From NCBI GenBank assembly GCA_965242795.1, contig OZ251505.1, forward strand, positions 3,162,001-3,226,000: a stretch of 64,000 bases of DNA, in the 5' to 3' direction. The stretch comes from Bin18 sp965242795 (GTDB taxonomy: Bacteria > Desulfobacterota > Binatia > Bin18). Positions 1 through 7,950 of the stretch are shown in pieces (positions within the stretch are counted from its first letter, which is position 1; every line of letters begins with the position of its first letter). The notes beneath the pieces were generated by a model, which ran no database searches, was not told where the DNA came from, and saw nothing but the letters and a program-made list of their open reading frames with translations. The position numbers and the translations under genes were made by a program.

Positions 1-46
1 ATGCCCCAGATGTAGTTCGCGATCCAGTCGAGCCGGCCGTCCGACA
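1..46 (-). CDS. Type I restriction-modification DNA methylase (HsdM-like), N-terminal fragment
   Basis: The minus strand has an ATG at 44-46 and then reads MSDGRLDWIANYIWG before leaving the window. That opening (a short acidic start followed by LDWIANYIWG) resembles the start of HsdM-type N6-adenine methylases. Only 15 residues are visible, so the call rests on a short similarity from memory. It would begin 21 bases after the stop of the EndoQ-UvrD gene on the same strand, which suggests co-transcription. The Shine-Dalgarno is poor (GGAACGGGG). Confidence 0.45.
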
Positions 47-67
47 TGGCCCCGTTCCGGTGGCGGG

Positions 68-3000
68 TCAGAACAACGGCATCTGATCCGCGGGCTTCTG
101 CCGGCGGCCGGATGGGTGGGCGCGGTGGCGTTCGAGCAGGCGTTCTTCGATGTCCGTCAAGTACGGGGACGGGGGCAGGGATTGGAGGCGGCCGCGCCAG
201 AGGCGTTGCGTGGCCCGACACAGGAAGAGTCTGGTCTTGGCGCGCGTCACGCCGACGTAGAACAGGCCGCGCTCTTCTTCGAGGGCCGCCGGCTCCGCGG
301 CGCCGAAGGTGAGCGGCAGGATGCCGTCTTCGCAGCCGACGATGAACACGACCGGAAACTCCAGCCCCTTGGCGGCATGCAGCGTCAGCAACGAGATGCG
401 GTCCGCGCGCGGATCCCAGGTATCCACCTGCGTCGCCAACGCCGCCTCGGACAGGAAACGGTCCAGGTCGTCTCCGCACGCCAGGGCGAGCGGATGCAGC
501 AGATGGAAGGCGGCGTTCGCGTCGGCCGCGGCCTCCGGCGTGGCCGACGCGCCGTCGCGGGCCGCGGCGAGGCGGACGGCGACGGGAGCGTTCGTCCGGT
601 GCGCCCGCACGGCGTCCATCAGCGCCGCGGCGCCGGGGTGGTCGAGCAGGCGGGTGTGGGCGCGTTGCTGGAACGGCATGCCGGAGCGGTGCAGGGCTTC
701 GGCCACGGCGCCCGACTGGGCCTCGGTCCGGTACAGTACGGCCACGTCGGCGAAGGACACGTCCGCGGCTTCGGCGTCGCGCGACCGGCCGCTGTCGATC
801 GAAAAGAAGCTGTGCCCGCCGAACAAGCGTTCGAGCGACTGCACCACGAATTCGGCCTCGGCCTTGTCGGTGCGCGCCTCGTGCAGCGTGACGAGGTGCG
901 GCGCGGCGTCGAGCATCGACGTGGTCGGGTGTACGGGACCGGCCGGCGCAATCACCTGGGACGCCAAGCTGACGAGGTTGCGGTCGGACCGGTAGTTGCG
1001 CGTCAACCGGGTCACGCGGGCACCGGGAAAATCTTCGGCGAAGCGGTGGAACAGGCGCACATCCGCACCGCGGAACCGATAGATGGCTTGGTCCGGGTCG
1101 CCGATCGCACACACGTTGCCGTCCCGCGCGGCGAGCAGCTTGACGAGGCGGACCTGCTGTTCGTCCACGTCCTGGTATTCGTCGATGCTCACCCACGGGT
1201 ACCGCGCGCGGTACGCCTCGCGGATACCCGCGTCGGATTCGAGAACCTGGACCGTGCGGAGAATCAAGTCGTCGAAATCGACCAGGTTCCGCGCCTCCAT
1301 CGCGTGCGCGTAGGTGTCGCAGGCCGCGGCCTGTTTGCCGTCGGGCGGCGGCTGGCCGGTTCGTTTGGCGACGGATACCGCGGACAGCAGGCGGCGCGCG
1401 CCGCTGGTAGAGACGCCGAGCCGGTCACGGAGCAAGTCCTGGCGCTCGGCATCCGACGCGACGCGAAAGCCACGCTGCAACCCCGCGGCGTTCCAGTGCG
1501 CCTGCAGGACGGTCATGCCGAACGCGTGAAACGTGAACAGCGGGACCGTTCCGGCCGCGGGCGGCAGCAACGCCTGCAATCGCTCCCGCATCTCGTCCGC
1601 GGCGCGGCGGGTGAACGTCAGGGCGAGGCAGCGTTCGGGCGCGACGCCGCGGGCGCGGATGAGGTGGGCGAGGCGGTGCGTCAGCGTGCGCGTCTTGCCG
1701 GAGCCCGGGCCGGCTACGATCAACAGCGGGCCGTCGAGGGTCTCCGCTGCCCGGCGCTGATCGGGGTCGAGTCCGGCCAGCGGATCGGCCTCGAAAGCCG
1801 GTAGGGCGGGATGGTCGGACGTCGTCTGCGGCGGTGCGGAAGCGGAAGACGATTCGCTTCGCTGCTCTGCTACGTTCTGGCTGCGTCGGTCCGCTTTCTG
1901 CTCCGCGGCGTCCTGCCTCCGTCTGTCCGCTTTCTGTTCCGCGGTGTCCGGCCTCTGGCGGCTCGCCTTCTGTTCCGGGGCGTCCTGCCTCTGACGGTCC
2001 GCCTTCCGTTCCGGGGTGTTCCGACTCTGGCGGTGCGCTTTCCGTTGTAGGGGCGACGCATGCGTCGCCCCTACGGTGGGGGTCTCCTCCTGACGGTTCT
2101 CTTCCTGGAACAGGGCGGCGCCGCTCGTCTTGCGGCGCAACTCGCCGGCGCGGAACAATCGGATCGTACCGTACACGCCGTCGTAGCCGGCCTCGCGGAT
2201 CACCTCTTGCCGGCGCAGGCGGCCGACCGCCTCGGCCACCAATTCGTCCGCGCCGTGCTGCACGTCCTCCAACGGCACGTCGTTGATGAGCGGCAGTTCG
2301 GGTCCGAGCCGGTCGAGCAGGCGTTCGTAGTGCGCGGCGACCCGCTTGCTCTTGGGGCCGACGTGCAGAATCTCGGACAGCATCTCCGGCAGCGGCACGA
2401 GGCTGCGGACCGCGCCCGCGGTGGCCGGCGGCGCGTCATCGTCCCGGTCGGCCAAGTCGTCCACGCGGTGCATGACGCCGACCGTCAGCGGTTTGCCGCA
2501 GGTCGGGCAGCGTCCGCCCAGGCGTTTGGTCTCGTGCGGCAGCAGGCGCAGGTTGCAACTCCGGTGGCCGTCGAGATGGTATTTGCCCTCTTCGGGGAAG
2601 AATTCGACCGTGCCCAGATAGCCCCGCCCGGTCTCCAGCGCCACGCGGATGGCGAAGTAATCGAAGTCGGTGTCGAACACGCAGGCTTCGCGCCCCAGCT
2701 TTTCGGGCGAGTGCGCGTCGGAGTTGGACACCAGCCGGAAGCGGTCCAGCGACGAGACGCGCCAGTTCATCTCCGGGTCGGACGACAGGCCGGTCTCGAC
2801 CGCGAAGATGTGCGGGGCGAGGTCGGCGTAGCACTCGTCGATGGCGTCGAACCCGGACTTCGAGCCGAGCGCGGCGAACCACGGCGTCCAGATGTGGGCC
2901 GGCACGAGATACGAACCGGGGTCCGACTCCAGCGTGATCTCCAACAAATGCCGGGAGTCCAGGCCGAGGATGGGCCGGCCGTCGGACCGGATGTTGCCGA

Positions 3001-3385
3001 TGGTCGCCAGCTTGTCGGTGATGCGGCCGGCCGCGTCGAAGTGCGGCGCGTAGAGCAGGTGATGAATCTTGCGGGTCTTGTCGCCCTTCTTGTAGATGGT
3101 CGAGATTTCGACCGACAACAGGAAGCGCGTCGGCCCCTGACACGCGGCCGGCAGCATGGCCGCGACTTCCTTTTCCAAGTCGGGGCGCAGGCGGAAGAGG
3201 CCCGGCTCCGCGGGGACCAGTTGCTCGCGCAGTTCGACGGCCCACGCGGGATGCGTGAAGTCGCCCGTCCCGACGATGGCGATGCCTTTCTTCCGCGCCC
3301 AATAGGCGAGGTGTTTCAGGTCGCAGTGCTTGCTGGTAGCGCGCGAATATCGGGAGTGGACGTGCAGGTCGGCGTAGAAGGCCAC
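68..3385 (-). CDS. EndoQ-like PHP nuclease fused to UvrD/PcrA-type helicase
   Basis: This 1105-residue protein joins two DNA-repair modules. Residues 1 to about 420 resemble endonuclease Q: a PHP metal site at the N-terminus (DLHVHSRYS, then GTGDFTHP) and a Cys4 zinc element including CPTCGK. EndoQ cuts 5' of deaminated bases and abasic sites. From about 560 to the end is a superfamily 1 helicase with Walker A (AGPGSGKT), motif II (IDEYQD), motif III/IV (GDPDQAIYRFRG) and motif VI (YVGVTRAK). The linker (about 430-550) is low complexity: it starts with VGATHASP, encoded by a genomic palindrome, and continues with five 12-residue repeats of the type QKADRRRQDAAE. The start is GTG at 3385, with no strong ribosome site. 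A nick-and-unwind repair role is inferred. Confidence 0.85.
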   Translation of the reverse strand: MAFYADLHVHSRYSRATSKHCDLKHLAYWARKKGIAIVGTGDFTHPAWAVELREQLVPAEPGLFRLRPDLEKEVAAMLPAACQGPTRFLLSVEISTIYKKGDKTRKIHHLLYAPHFDAAGRITDKLATIGNIRSDGRPILGLDSRHLLEITLESDPGSYLVPAHIWTPWFAALGSKSGFDAIDECYADLAPHIFAVETGLSSDPEMNWRVSSLDRFRLVSNSDAHSPEKLGREACVFDTDFDYFAIRVALETGRGYLGTVEFFPEEGKYHLDGHRSCNLRLLPHETKRLGGRCPTCGKPLTVGVMHRVDDLADRDDDAPPATAGAVRSLVPLPEMLSEILHVGPKSKRVAAHYERLLDRLGPELPLINDVPLEDVQHGADELVAEAVGRLRRQEVIREAGYDGVYGTIRLFRAGELRRKTSGAALFQEENRQEETPTVGATHASPLQRKAHRQSRNTPERKADRQRQDAPEQKASRQRPDTAEQKADRRRQDAAEQKADRRSQNVAEQRSESSSASAPPQTTSDHPALPAFEADPLAGLDPDQRRAAETLDGPLLIVAGPGSGKTRTLTHRLAHLIRARGVAPERCLALTFTRRAADEMRERLQALLPPAAGTVPLFTFHAFGMTVLQAHWNAAGLQRGFRVASDAERQDLLRDRLGVSTSGARRLLSAVSVAKRTGQPPPDGKQAAACDTYAHAMEARNLVDFDDLILRTVQVLESDAGIREAYRARYPWVSIDEYQDVDEQQVRLVKLLAARDGNVCAIGDPDQAIYRFRGADVRLFHRFAEDFPGARVTRLTRNYRSDRNLVSLASQVIAPAGPVHPTTSMLDAAPHLVTLHEARTDKAEAEFVVQSLERLFGGHSFFSIDSGRSRDAEAADVSFADVAVLYRTEAQSGAVAEALHRSGMPFQQRAHTRLLDHPGAAALMDAVRAHRTNAPVAVRLAAARDGASATPEAAADANAAFHLLHPLALACGDDLDRFLSEAALATQVDTWDPRADRISLLTLHAAKGLEFPVVFIVGCEDGILPLTFGAAEPAALEEERGLFYVGVTRAKTRLFLCRATQRLWRGRLQSLPPSPYLTDIEERLLERHRAHPSGRRQKPADQMPLF
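1849..2046 (-). repeat. Tandem 36-bp repeat encoding the helicase linker
   Basis: About five copies of a 36-base unit lie inside the EndoQ-UvrD gene and encode the 12-residue units RKADRQRQDAPE, QKASRQRPDTAE, QKADRRRQDAAE and relatives. The array directly abuts the 28-base palindrome at 2047-2074. The encoded peptide is highly charged and probably disordered. Copy number could vary between strains without breaking the frame. The boundaries are approximate. Confidence 0.75.
2047..2074. repeat. GATHASP-type palindrome inside a coding sequence
   Basis: A perfect 28-base inverted repeat: GTAGGGGCGACGCA followed by its exact complement. In the minus-strand gene it is read in frame as VGATHASP at the start of the linker. 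Further copies are at 4985, 5506, 9731 and 59657, all intergenic. Confidence 0.95.
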
Positions 3386-3428
3386 GGTCGTACTTTCGGG
3401 AGGCGCGTCCCCGACCTCCGTCGTTCCG

Positions 3429-4874
3429 TCAGCCGCCCGCGGCCCGATCGGTCGCGGCGCGGCCCGTCATGGCCCGGCAATGCGCCGCGAGTACCCACGC
3501 CACGCACGCGGTGAGTCGCTTGCCGGTCGCCACATCCAGGAACTCGTTGGGGCCGTGCGCGTTCGAGCGCGGCCCGAGCACGCCGGTAATCAGGAATTGC
3601 GCAGAGGGGAATTTCTCGCCCAGCATCCCCATGAACGGAATCGTGCCGCCCTCGCCGATGGCACCCGCCTCATGGCCGAAGAAGGTGCGCGAGGCGGTGT
3701 GCAGCGCCTCTTCCAGCCAAGCGTCGAGGGGCGGCGCGTTCCAGCCCGCGGCCTCCCATTCCGGCTCGAACGTCACCTGCGCCCCGTACGGCGGGTCGGC
3801 TTCCAGCAGATTTTTGAGCGCGACCGTGGCCGTGGCCGGGTCGAGCATGGGCGGAATGCGCAGCGACAGCTTGACCGCAGTGCGCGGGCGCAGCACGTTG
3901 CCGGCCTGCTCGAGCGCGGGCAGCCCCGCGGCGCCGATGACTTCGAGTTGCGGGCGCCACGTGCGGTTGAGCAGCAGTTGCTCCACGTCGTCGCCGACCG
4001 CCGTCGCCCCCGGCTGGAAGGGGACCTCGCCGATGAGACTCGATCCCAATATCGCCGCGGTCGCCCGCGCCTGTTGCTGCCGCTCGTCGGGAATGGCGAC
4101 CTGAAACGCGGCAGGCAGTACGCACCCGGTGCGCTCGTCTTCGAGCCGGCTCAGGAGTCGGCGCACGATACGGAAGCTGGACGGCACGATGCCGCTGGCC
4201 GCGCCGGAGTGGACGCCCTCGGTCAGCGTCGAGACCGACAGCGTGCCCGACACCAGTCCGCGCAGCGAGGTCGTGATCCAGAGTTGTTCGTAGTTGCCGC
4301 AGCCCGAATCGAGGCACACGACCAGGCTGGGCGTGCCGATGCGCGCCGCCAGCGCGTCGATGTAATACGGCAAGTCGCCGCTGCCGCTCTCCTCGCAGGC
4401 TTCGATGACGATGACGCAGCGCGCCAGCGGGACGCCCTGGAGCTTGAGCGCGCGGATAGCGGTGAGCGACGCGAACGCGGCATACCCGTCGTCGGCGCCC
4501 CCGCGGCCGTACAGCCGGCCGTCTTCGATGACGGGCCGCCACGGGTCGAGCCCGTCGCGCCAGCCGTGCATGGGCGGCTGCTTGTCCAGATGGCCGTACA
4601 ACAGCACGGTCTCGGACGAGTCGCCCGGAATCTCGACGAACAGCAGCGGCGTGCGACCTTCGAGACGGACCACGTCGAGTTGCAGGCCGGGGACGGCTTG
4701 GCGGCGGATCCAGTCGGCGACGTGCGTCACGGCCTGATCCATGTAGCCGCTCGCCTGCCACTCCGGGTCGAAGGCCGGCGACTGGTTCGGAATGGTCAGG
4801 TAGTGGGACAGCGCCGGGATGATGCTCGCCTCCCAGGTGTCGTCGACGAATTGCCGGGTCAGATGGGCGTCCAT
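3429..4874 (-). CDS. M20-family metallopeptidase (dipeptidase type)
   Basis: A 481-residue zinc peptidase of the M20 family, expected to cleave short peptides in the cytoplasm. The metal and catalytic motifs are visible: H95 and D97 in GHLDKQP, the bridging D128 in GRGGADDG, and the catalytic/metal pair E161-E162 in EACEESGS. A dimerisation domain follows, then the C-terminal half of the catalytic domain. The length is normal for the dipeptidase branch. The substrate cannot be assigned from sequence. It lies 43 bases upstream of the EndoQ-UvrD gene on the same strand and may share its transcript. Confidence 0.9.
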   Translation of the reverse strand: MDAHLTRQFVDDTWEASIIPALSHYLTIPNQSPAFDPEWQASGYMDQAVTHVADWIRRQAVPGLQLDVVRLEGRTPLLFVEIPGDSSETVLLYGHLDKQPPMHGWRDGLDPWRPVIEDGRLYGRGGADDGYAAFASLTAIRALKLQGVPLARCVIVIEACEESGSGDLPYYIDALAARIGTPSLVVCLDSGCGNYEQLWITTSLRGLVSGTLSVSTLTEGVHSGAASGIVPSSFRIVRRLLSRLEDERTGCVLPAAFQVAIPDERQQQARATAAILGSSLIGEVPFQPGATAVGDDVEQLLLNRTWRPQLEVIGAAGLPALEQAGNVLRPRTAVKLSLRIPPMLDPATATVALKNLLEADPPYGAQVTFEPEWEAAGWNAPPLDAWLEEALHTASRTFFGHEAGAIGEGGTIPFMGMLGEKFPSAQFLITGVLGPRSNAHGPNEFLDVATGKRLTACVAWVLAAHCRAMTGRAATDRAAGG

Positions 4875-4984
4875 GGTGCGGGTCGGCTTCGGCGGACGAT
4901 CCTAGCCCAGCGGCGAGAGGTTTGCCACGCCGGGGGCAGGGGCGGTCACGTCGGAGGCTTGAAGAGTGGAGGGTCTTGAAGGGA

Positions 4985-5012
4985 GTAGGGGCGACCGGCC
5001 GGTCGCCCCTCC
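4985..5012. repeat. Variant palindrome of the GATHASP family
   Basis: GTAGGGGCGACCGG followed by a near-perfect complement. The outer arms match the 28-base family but the centre is GACCGGCCGGTC instead of GACGCATGCGTC. It lies in the 250-base gap between the M20 peptidase and the selenoprotein gene, which otherwise shows nothing I recognise. Confidence 0.85.
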
Positions 5013-5124
5013 GTAAGGAGCGAAAGGGGACAATTCACATCGAGAGAACCTTGCCGTCGGCCTAGCCGCTCCGCGGCCGAGCGGCTAAAATTCTGCATCC
5101 AATCGAACGAAGGAGGCGCAGGCC

Positions 5125-5478
5125 ATGACCAAGCTGACCGTCTATCACAACCCCGGTTGAGGCAAGTCGCGTGGGGCGCTCGACATTCTGCGCGAGCGCG
5201 GCGTCGAGTTCGACGTCATCGAATATCTCAAAAGTCCCCTGAGCCGGGCGGACCTGGAAGGGTTCCTCGATCGGTTGCCCGACGAACCCGCGGAACTGGT
5301 GCGCAAGGACAGGAAGTTCAAGGAACTCGGCTTGAACGCCGACGACTACGTGACGCGCGCCGCGGTGGTGGACCTGTTGCTGGAGCACCCGGCGCTGATG
5401 CAACGGCCCGTGATCGTCAGAAACCGGCGCGCGGTGATCGCCCGACCGTCGGAAAAAGTGCTGGAATTGTTGGACTGA
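5125..5478 (+). CDS. ArsC/Spx-family reductase-like selenoprotein (UGA = Sec12)
   Basis: Reading through one in-frame TGA at 5158-5160 gives a 117-residue protein with the ArsC fold. It begins MTKLTVYHNPG, then U, then GKSRGAL, and ends at a second TGA. In classical ArsC the motif is YHNPxCxxSR with the catalytic cysteine at residue 12; here the UGA is codon 12. Similarity to the family continues to the end (FKELGL in the middle, RPVIVRNRRAVIARP near the C-terminus). A strong ribosome site (AAGGAGG, 5110-5116) precedes the ATG, so the gene looks intact. A 7-bp stem-loop follows the UGA at SECIS distance. Sec-containing ArsC-like proteins are known from selenoproteome surveys. The true substrate (arsenate or a thiol/disulfide partner) is unknown. 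A simple nonsense mutation is the alternative. Confidence 0.85.
5176..5199 (+). promoter_or_regulatory. Candidate bacterial SECIS stem-loop of the ArsC-like gene
   Basis: GCGCTCG at 5176-5182 pairs perfectly with CGAGCGC at 5193-5199 around a 10-base loop. The loop starts 23 nt after the UGA, about the distance seen in the E. coli formate dehydrogenase SECIS. The loop does not start with G, so it departs from the usual SECIS preference. SelB binding is inferred. Confidence 0.55.
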
Positions 5479-5505
5479 CCGGCCCAGGAGAGGTTTCTTG
5501 CCCCC

Positions 5506-5533
5506 GTAGGGGCGACGCATGCGTCGCCCCTAC
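5506..5533. repeat. GATHASP-type 28-bp palindrome
   Basis: A perfect inverted repeat identical to the copy at 2047. It lies 27 bases after the selenoprotein stop codon, and could act as a bidirectional transcription end or mRNA stabiliser between the converging selenoprotein gene and miaB. The 5534-5697 interval is otherwise non-coding. Confidence 0.9.
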
Positions 5534-5697
5534 AACGTGCGCCATGCCTGAGTCTTTCCGCAACGGCATCGGACGTCCCTACATATTTGCCGTTCCCTCC
5601 TTGATCCGGAACGGCGACATCGGACGAACAGCGCCTCCTTACGTGTGACCGCTCCGCTTGCGGGCCAGAGACCCGCGTTTCCAGGGGGAACACGTCC

Positions 5698-7005
5698 CTA
5701 CGTGCGCGCCGTTCCCCGCAACGTGTGGGCGGTGGCCGAGGTCACGTGGACCGGGACGAGGTCGCCCGGCTGCGCCCCGTTGTCCGGGAAGACGACGGTC
5801 TTGAAGCGCGGGTCTTTTCCCGCGAGCCAGCCGGCCGGCTTCTTGGCCGACCCCTCGACCAACACGTCGACGCGGTCGCCGACCAATGCGCGGTTGCGTC
5901 GGGCGCCGATGGCTTCCTGGAGCCGGATGATCTCCTGCAAGCGGCGGCCTTTTTCGGCTTCGGACACCGTCTCGTCCCACTGATACGCCTTGGTGCCCTC
6001 GCGCGCCGAATACTTGAACATATAGGCGAAGTCGTAGCGCGTCTCGGCCATGAAGTCGCGGGTCGCCCGGAAATCGGCGTCGTCCTCACCCGGAAAGCCG
6101 ACGATGACGTCGGTGGACAGCGCCAGCCCGGGTACCGCGGCGCGCAACCGGTCCACCAGCGCGGCGTAGGCTTCGACCGTGTAACCGCGTGCCATGCGTT
6201 CCAGCACACGGTTGGAAGCGGCTTGCAGCGGCAGATGAACGTAGGGAGCGACTTTGTCGCACTCGGCCAAGGCGTCGATCACCCCGTCGTCCATGTCGGA
6301 CGGATGCGGCGAGGTGAACCGGATGCGTTCGATGCCGCCGATGCTCGCGGTGTCGCGCAACAGGCGGCCGAAATCGACGTCGCCATCGCGGTAGGCGTTC
6401 ACGGTCTGTCCCAGATAGACGACTTCCTTGTAGCCCTGTTCGGCAAGGGCGCGGACCTGGTCCAGCAGCGCGGCCGCGGGCAGGCTGCGCTCCCGACCGC
6501 GCACGAACGGCACGATGCAGAAGGTGCAGAATTTGTCGCAACCGCGCATGACGGTCACCCAGGCGCGGACGCCCGTCTCGCGAGCGGGGCGCACGTCGGC
6601 GTACGTCTCGTGACGGTCCAGCCGGACCGACACTAGCGGTTCGTCGGTCTCGGCCTGTGCCAACAGGTCGGGCAGGCTGCGGTAGGCGTCGGGTCCCAGC
6701 ACGAGGTCGAGGAACGGCGCCTTGGCGAGCAAGCGGTCGCGGTGGTGCTGCGCCATGCAGCCCGTCAGCCCGAGCACGACGCCCGGCCTGCGCGCCTTGT
6801 ATTTGCGCAGGTCGCCCAACCGCCCGACGATGCGTTCCTCGGCGCGCTCGCGGACCGCACAGGTATTGACCAGGATCACGTCCGCGGCGTCCGGCTGCCG
6901 GGTCGGCTCGAAGCCGTGCGGCTGCAGCAGCCCGAGCATCAACTCGCTGTCCGCCAGATTCATCTGGCAGCCGTAGGTTTCGACGTACAGCTTGCGGGCG
7001 GGCAT
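5698..7005 (-). CDS. miaB: tRNA-2-methylthio-N6-dimethylallyladenosine synthase MiaB
   Basis: A 435-residue radical SAM methylthiotransferase that adds the 2-methylthio group to i6A37 of tRNAs reading UNN codons. The three cysteines of the N-terminal MTTase domain are C13 (YGCQMN), C49 (NTCAVRE) and C83 (LTGCMAQ). The radical SAM cluster is C156, C160 and C163 (GCDKFCTFC). A TRAM domain occupies the last 65 residues (VLVEGSAKK). Length and motif order are those of MiaB rather than MtaB or RimO. A small gene of unknown function lies 27 bases upstream on the same strand and is probably co-transcribed. Confidence 0.96.
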   Translation of the reverse strand: MPARKLYVETYGCQMNLADSELMLGLLQPHGFEPTRQPDAADVILVNTCAVRERAEERIVGRLGDLRKYKARRPGVVLGLTGCMAQHHRDRLLAKAPFLDLVLGPDAYRSLPDLLAQAETDEPLVSVRLDRHETYADVRPARETGVRAWVTVMRGCDKFCTFCIVPFVRGRERSLPAAALLDQVRALAEQGYKEVVYLGQTVNAYRDGDVDFGRLLRDTASIGGIERIRFTSPHPSDMDDGVIDALAECDKVAPYVHLPLQAASNRVLERMARGYTVEAYAALVDRLRAAVPGLALSTDVIVGFPGEDDADFRATRDFMAETRYDFAYMFKYSAREGTKAYQWDETVSEAEKGRRLQEIIRLQEAIGARRNRALVGDRVDVLVEGSAKKPAGWLAGKDPRFKTVVFPDNGAQPGDLVPVHVTSATAHTLRGTART

Positions 7006-7032
7006 GGCGGGAACGTTCGAGCCGACGCCCGG

Positions 7033-7377
7033 CTAGTCGCCGGCCGGATCGGCCAACTCGACGGTCCCGTCCCGGAACGCTTGGCCGCGTTCTTTCACGA
7101 GACGCGGGTAGTCGTGGTAGAACTGCCCGCCGAGGCGCAGGAACGAGTCCACGTCGGTCTCTTCCAGGGGGAGCGCTTCGATGGCACGGGCCGCCTCGGC
7201 CTGCGTCGTCGTGCCGAGGAGCGCGTCGAACATCAGCCGGCTGTCTTCGAGCTGGAAGTCCGCACGGCCCGGTAGCGCCGCGTTTTCTTGCAGGCCGGCC
7301 GGATGGCGGTCCAGCAGATAGCGCAACGCCTTGAGTTCGTGACGCTGCTGGTCGAGTCGCTTGATCCGTTCGGGCAT
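7033..7377 (-). CDS. Small hypothetical protein upstream of miaB
   Basis: A 114-residue cytoplasmic protein I do not recognise. It starts MPERIKRLDQQRHELKALR, has no signal peptide, membrane segment or cysteine, and is rich in charged helix-forming residues. Codon use matches its neighbours. It lies 27 bases upstream of miaB and is divergent from moaB 54 bases away. The charged N-terminus may be a short coiled coil. Confidence 0.7.
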   Translation of the reverse strand: MPERIKRLDQQRHELKALRYLLDRHPAGLQENAALPGRADFQLEDSRLMFDALLGTTTQAEAARAIEALPLEETDVDSFLRLGGQFYHDYPRLVKERGQAFRDGTVELADPAGD

Positions 7378-7431
7378 GACGTTGCCGTCCCTCGTTCACT
7401 CTGCGGGCCGAACAGGCTATACAAGACGACT

Positions 7432-7950
7432 ATGGCCGTCACCCACCACAAAAGCAAGGCGCCGCGCAGCGTCCGCTGCGCGGTTCTCACCCTGAGCGAC
7501 ACCCGGACCGAAGACACGGACACCAGCGGCGCGCGCATCCGCGCATTGCTGGCCGAGCAGACCCACGAGGTGGTCGCCTACCGGATTCTGAAAGACGAGC
7601 CGGACGAACTCGTCGCAGCGTTGCGCGATCTGATCGCCCGGCCCGACGTGGACGCGGTCATTACCAACGGCGGGACCGGCATCGCCCCGCGCGACACGAC
7701 CTTCGAGGCCATTCAGGCCGTGCTCGACAAGGAGATTCCGGGGTTCGGCGAGATGTTCCGCACGTTGAGCTACGCCGACATCGGCTCGGCCGCGATGCTG
7801 ACGCGCGCCACCGCCGGCGTGGCCGGCGACACCGTCATCGTCAGCTTGCCCGGCTCCACGGGCGCGGTCGAACTGGGCATGACCGAACTCGTGCTGCCGG
7901 AACTCGGCCACATGCTGTTCCTGCTGCGGGGCGAACGCCATGCGCATTAG
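7432..7950 (+). CDS. moaB: Molybdenum cofactor biosynthesis protein MoaB (MogA-like)
   Basis: A 172-residue protein of the MoaB/MogA/MoeA fold, which adenylates molybdopterin before metal insertion. Conserved motifs are AVLTLSDTR near the N-terminus, TNGGTGIAPRDTT in the middle (pterin-binding loop) and SLPGSTGAVE toward the C-terminus. The ATG at 7432 was chosen because the protein aligns from MAVTHHK. Its 3' end overlaps the moaD-moaE fusion by 11 bases, so the two are translationally coupled. Confidence 0.93.
   Translation: MAVTHHKSKAPRSVRCAVLTLSDTRTEDTDTSGARIRALLAEQTHEVVAYRILKDEPDELVAALRDLIARPDVDAVITNGGTGIAPRDTTFEAIQAVLDKEIPGFGEMFRTLSYADIGSAAMLTRATAGVAGDTVIVSLPGSTGAVELGMTELVLPELGHMLFLLRGERHAH

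Noticed and set aside
5158..5160. Nonsense mutation or sequencing error in the ArsC-like gene
   Set aside because: The TGA falls on the catalytic codon, the rest of the gene is intact, and a second unrelated gene shows the same coincidence with a matching stem-loop. Still possible, hence confidence below 0.9.
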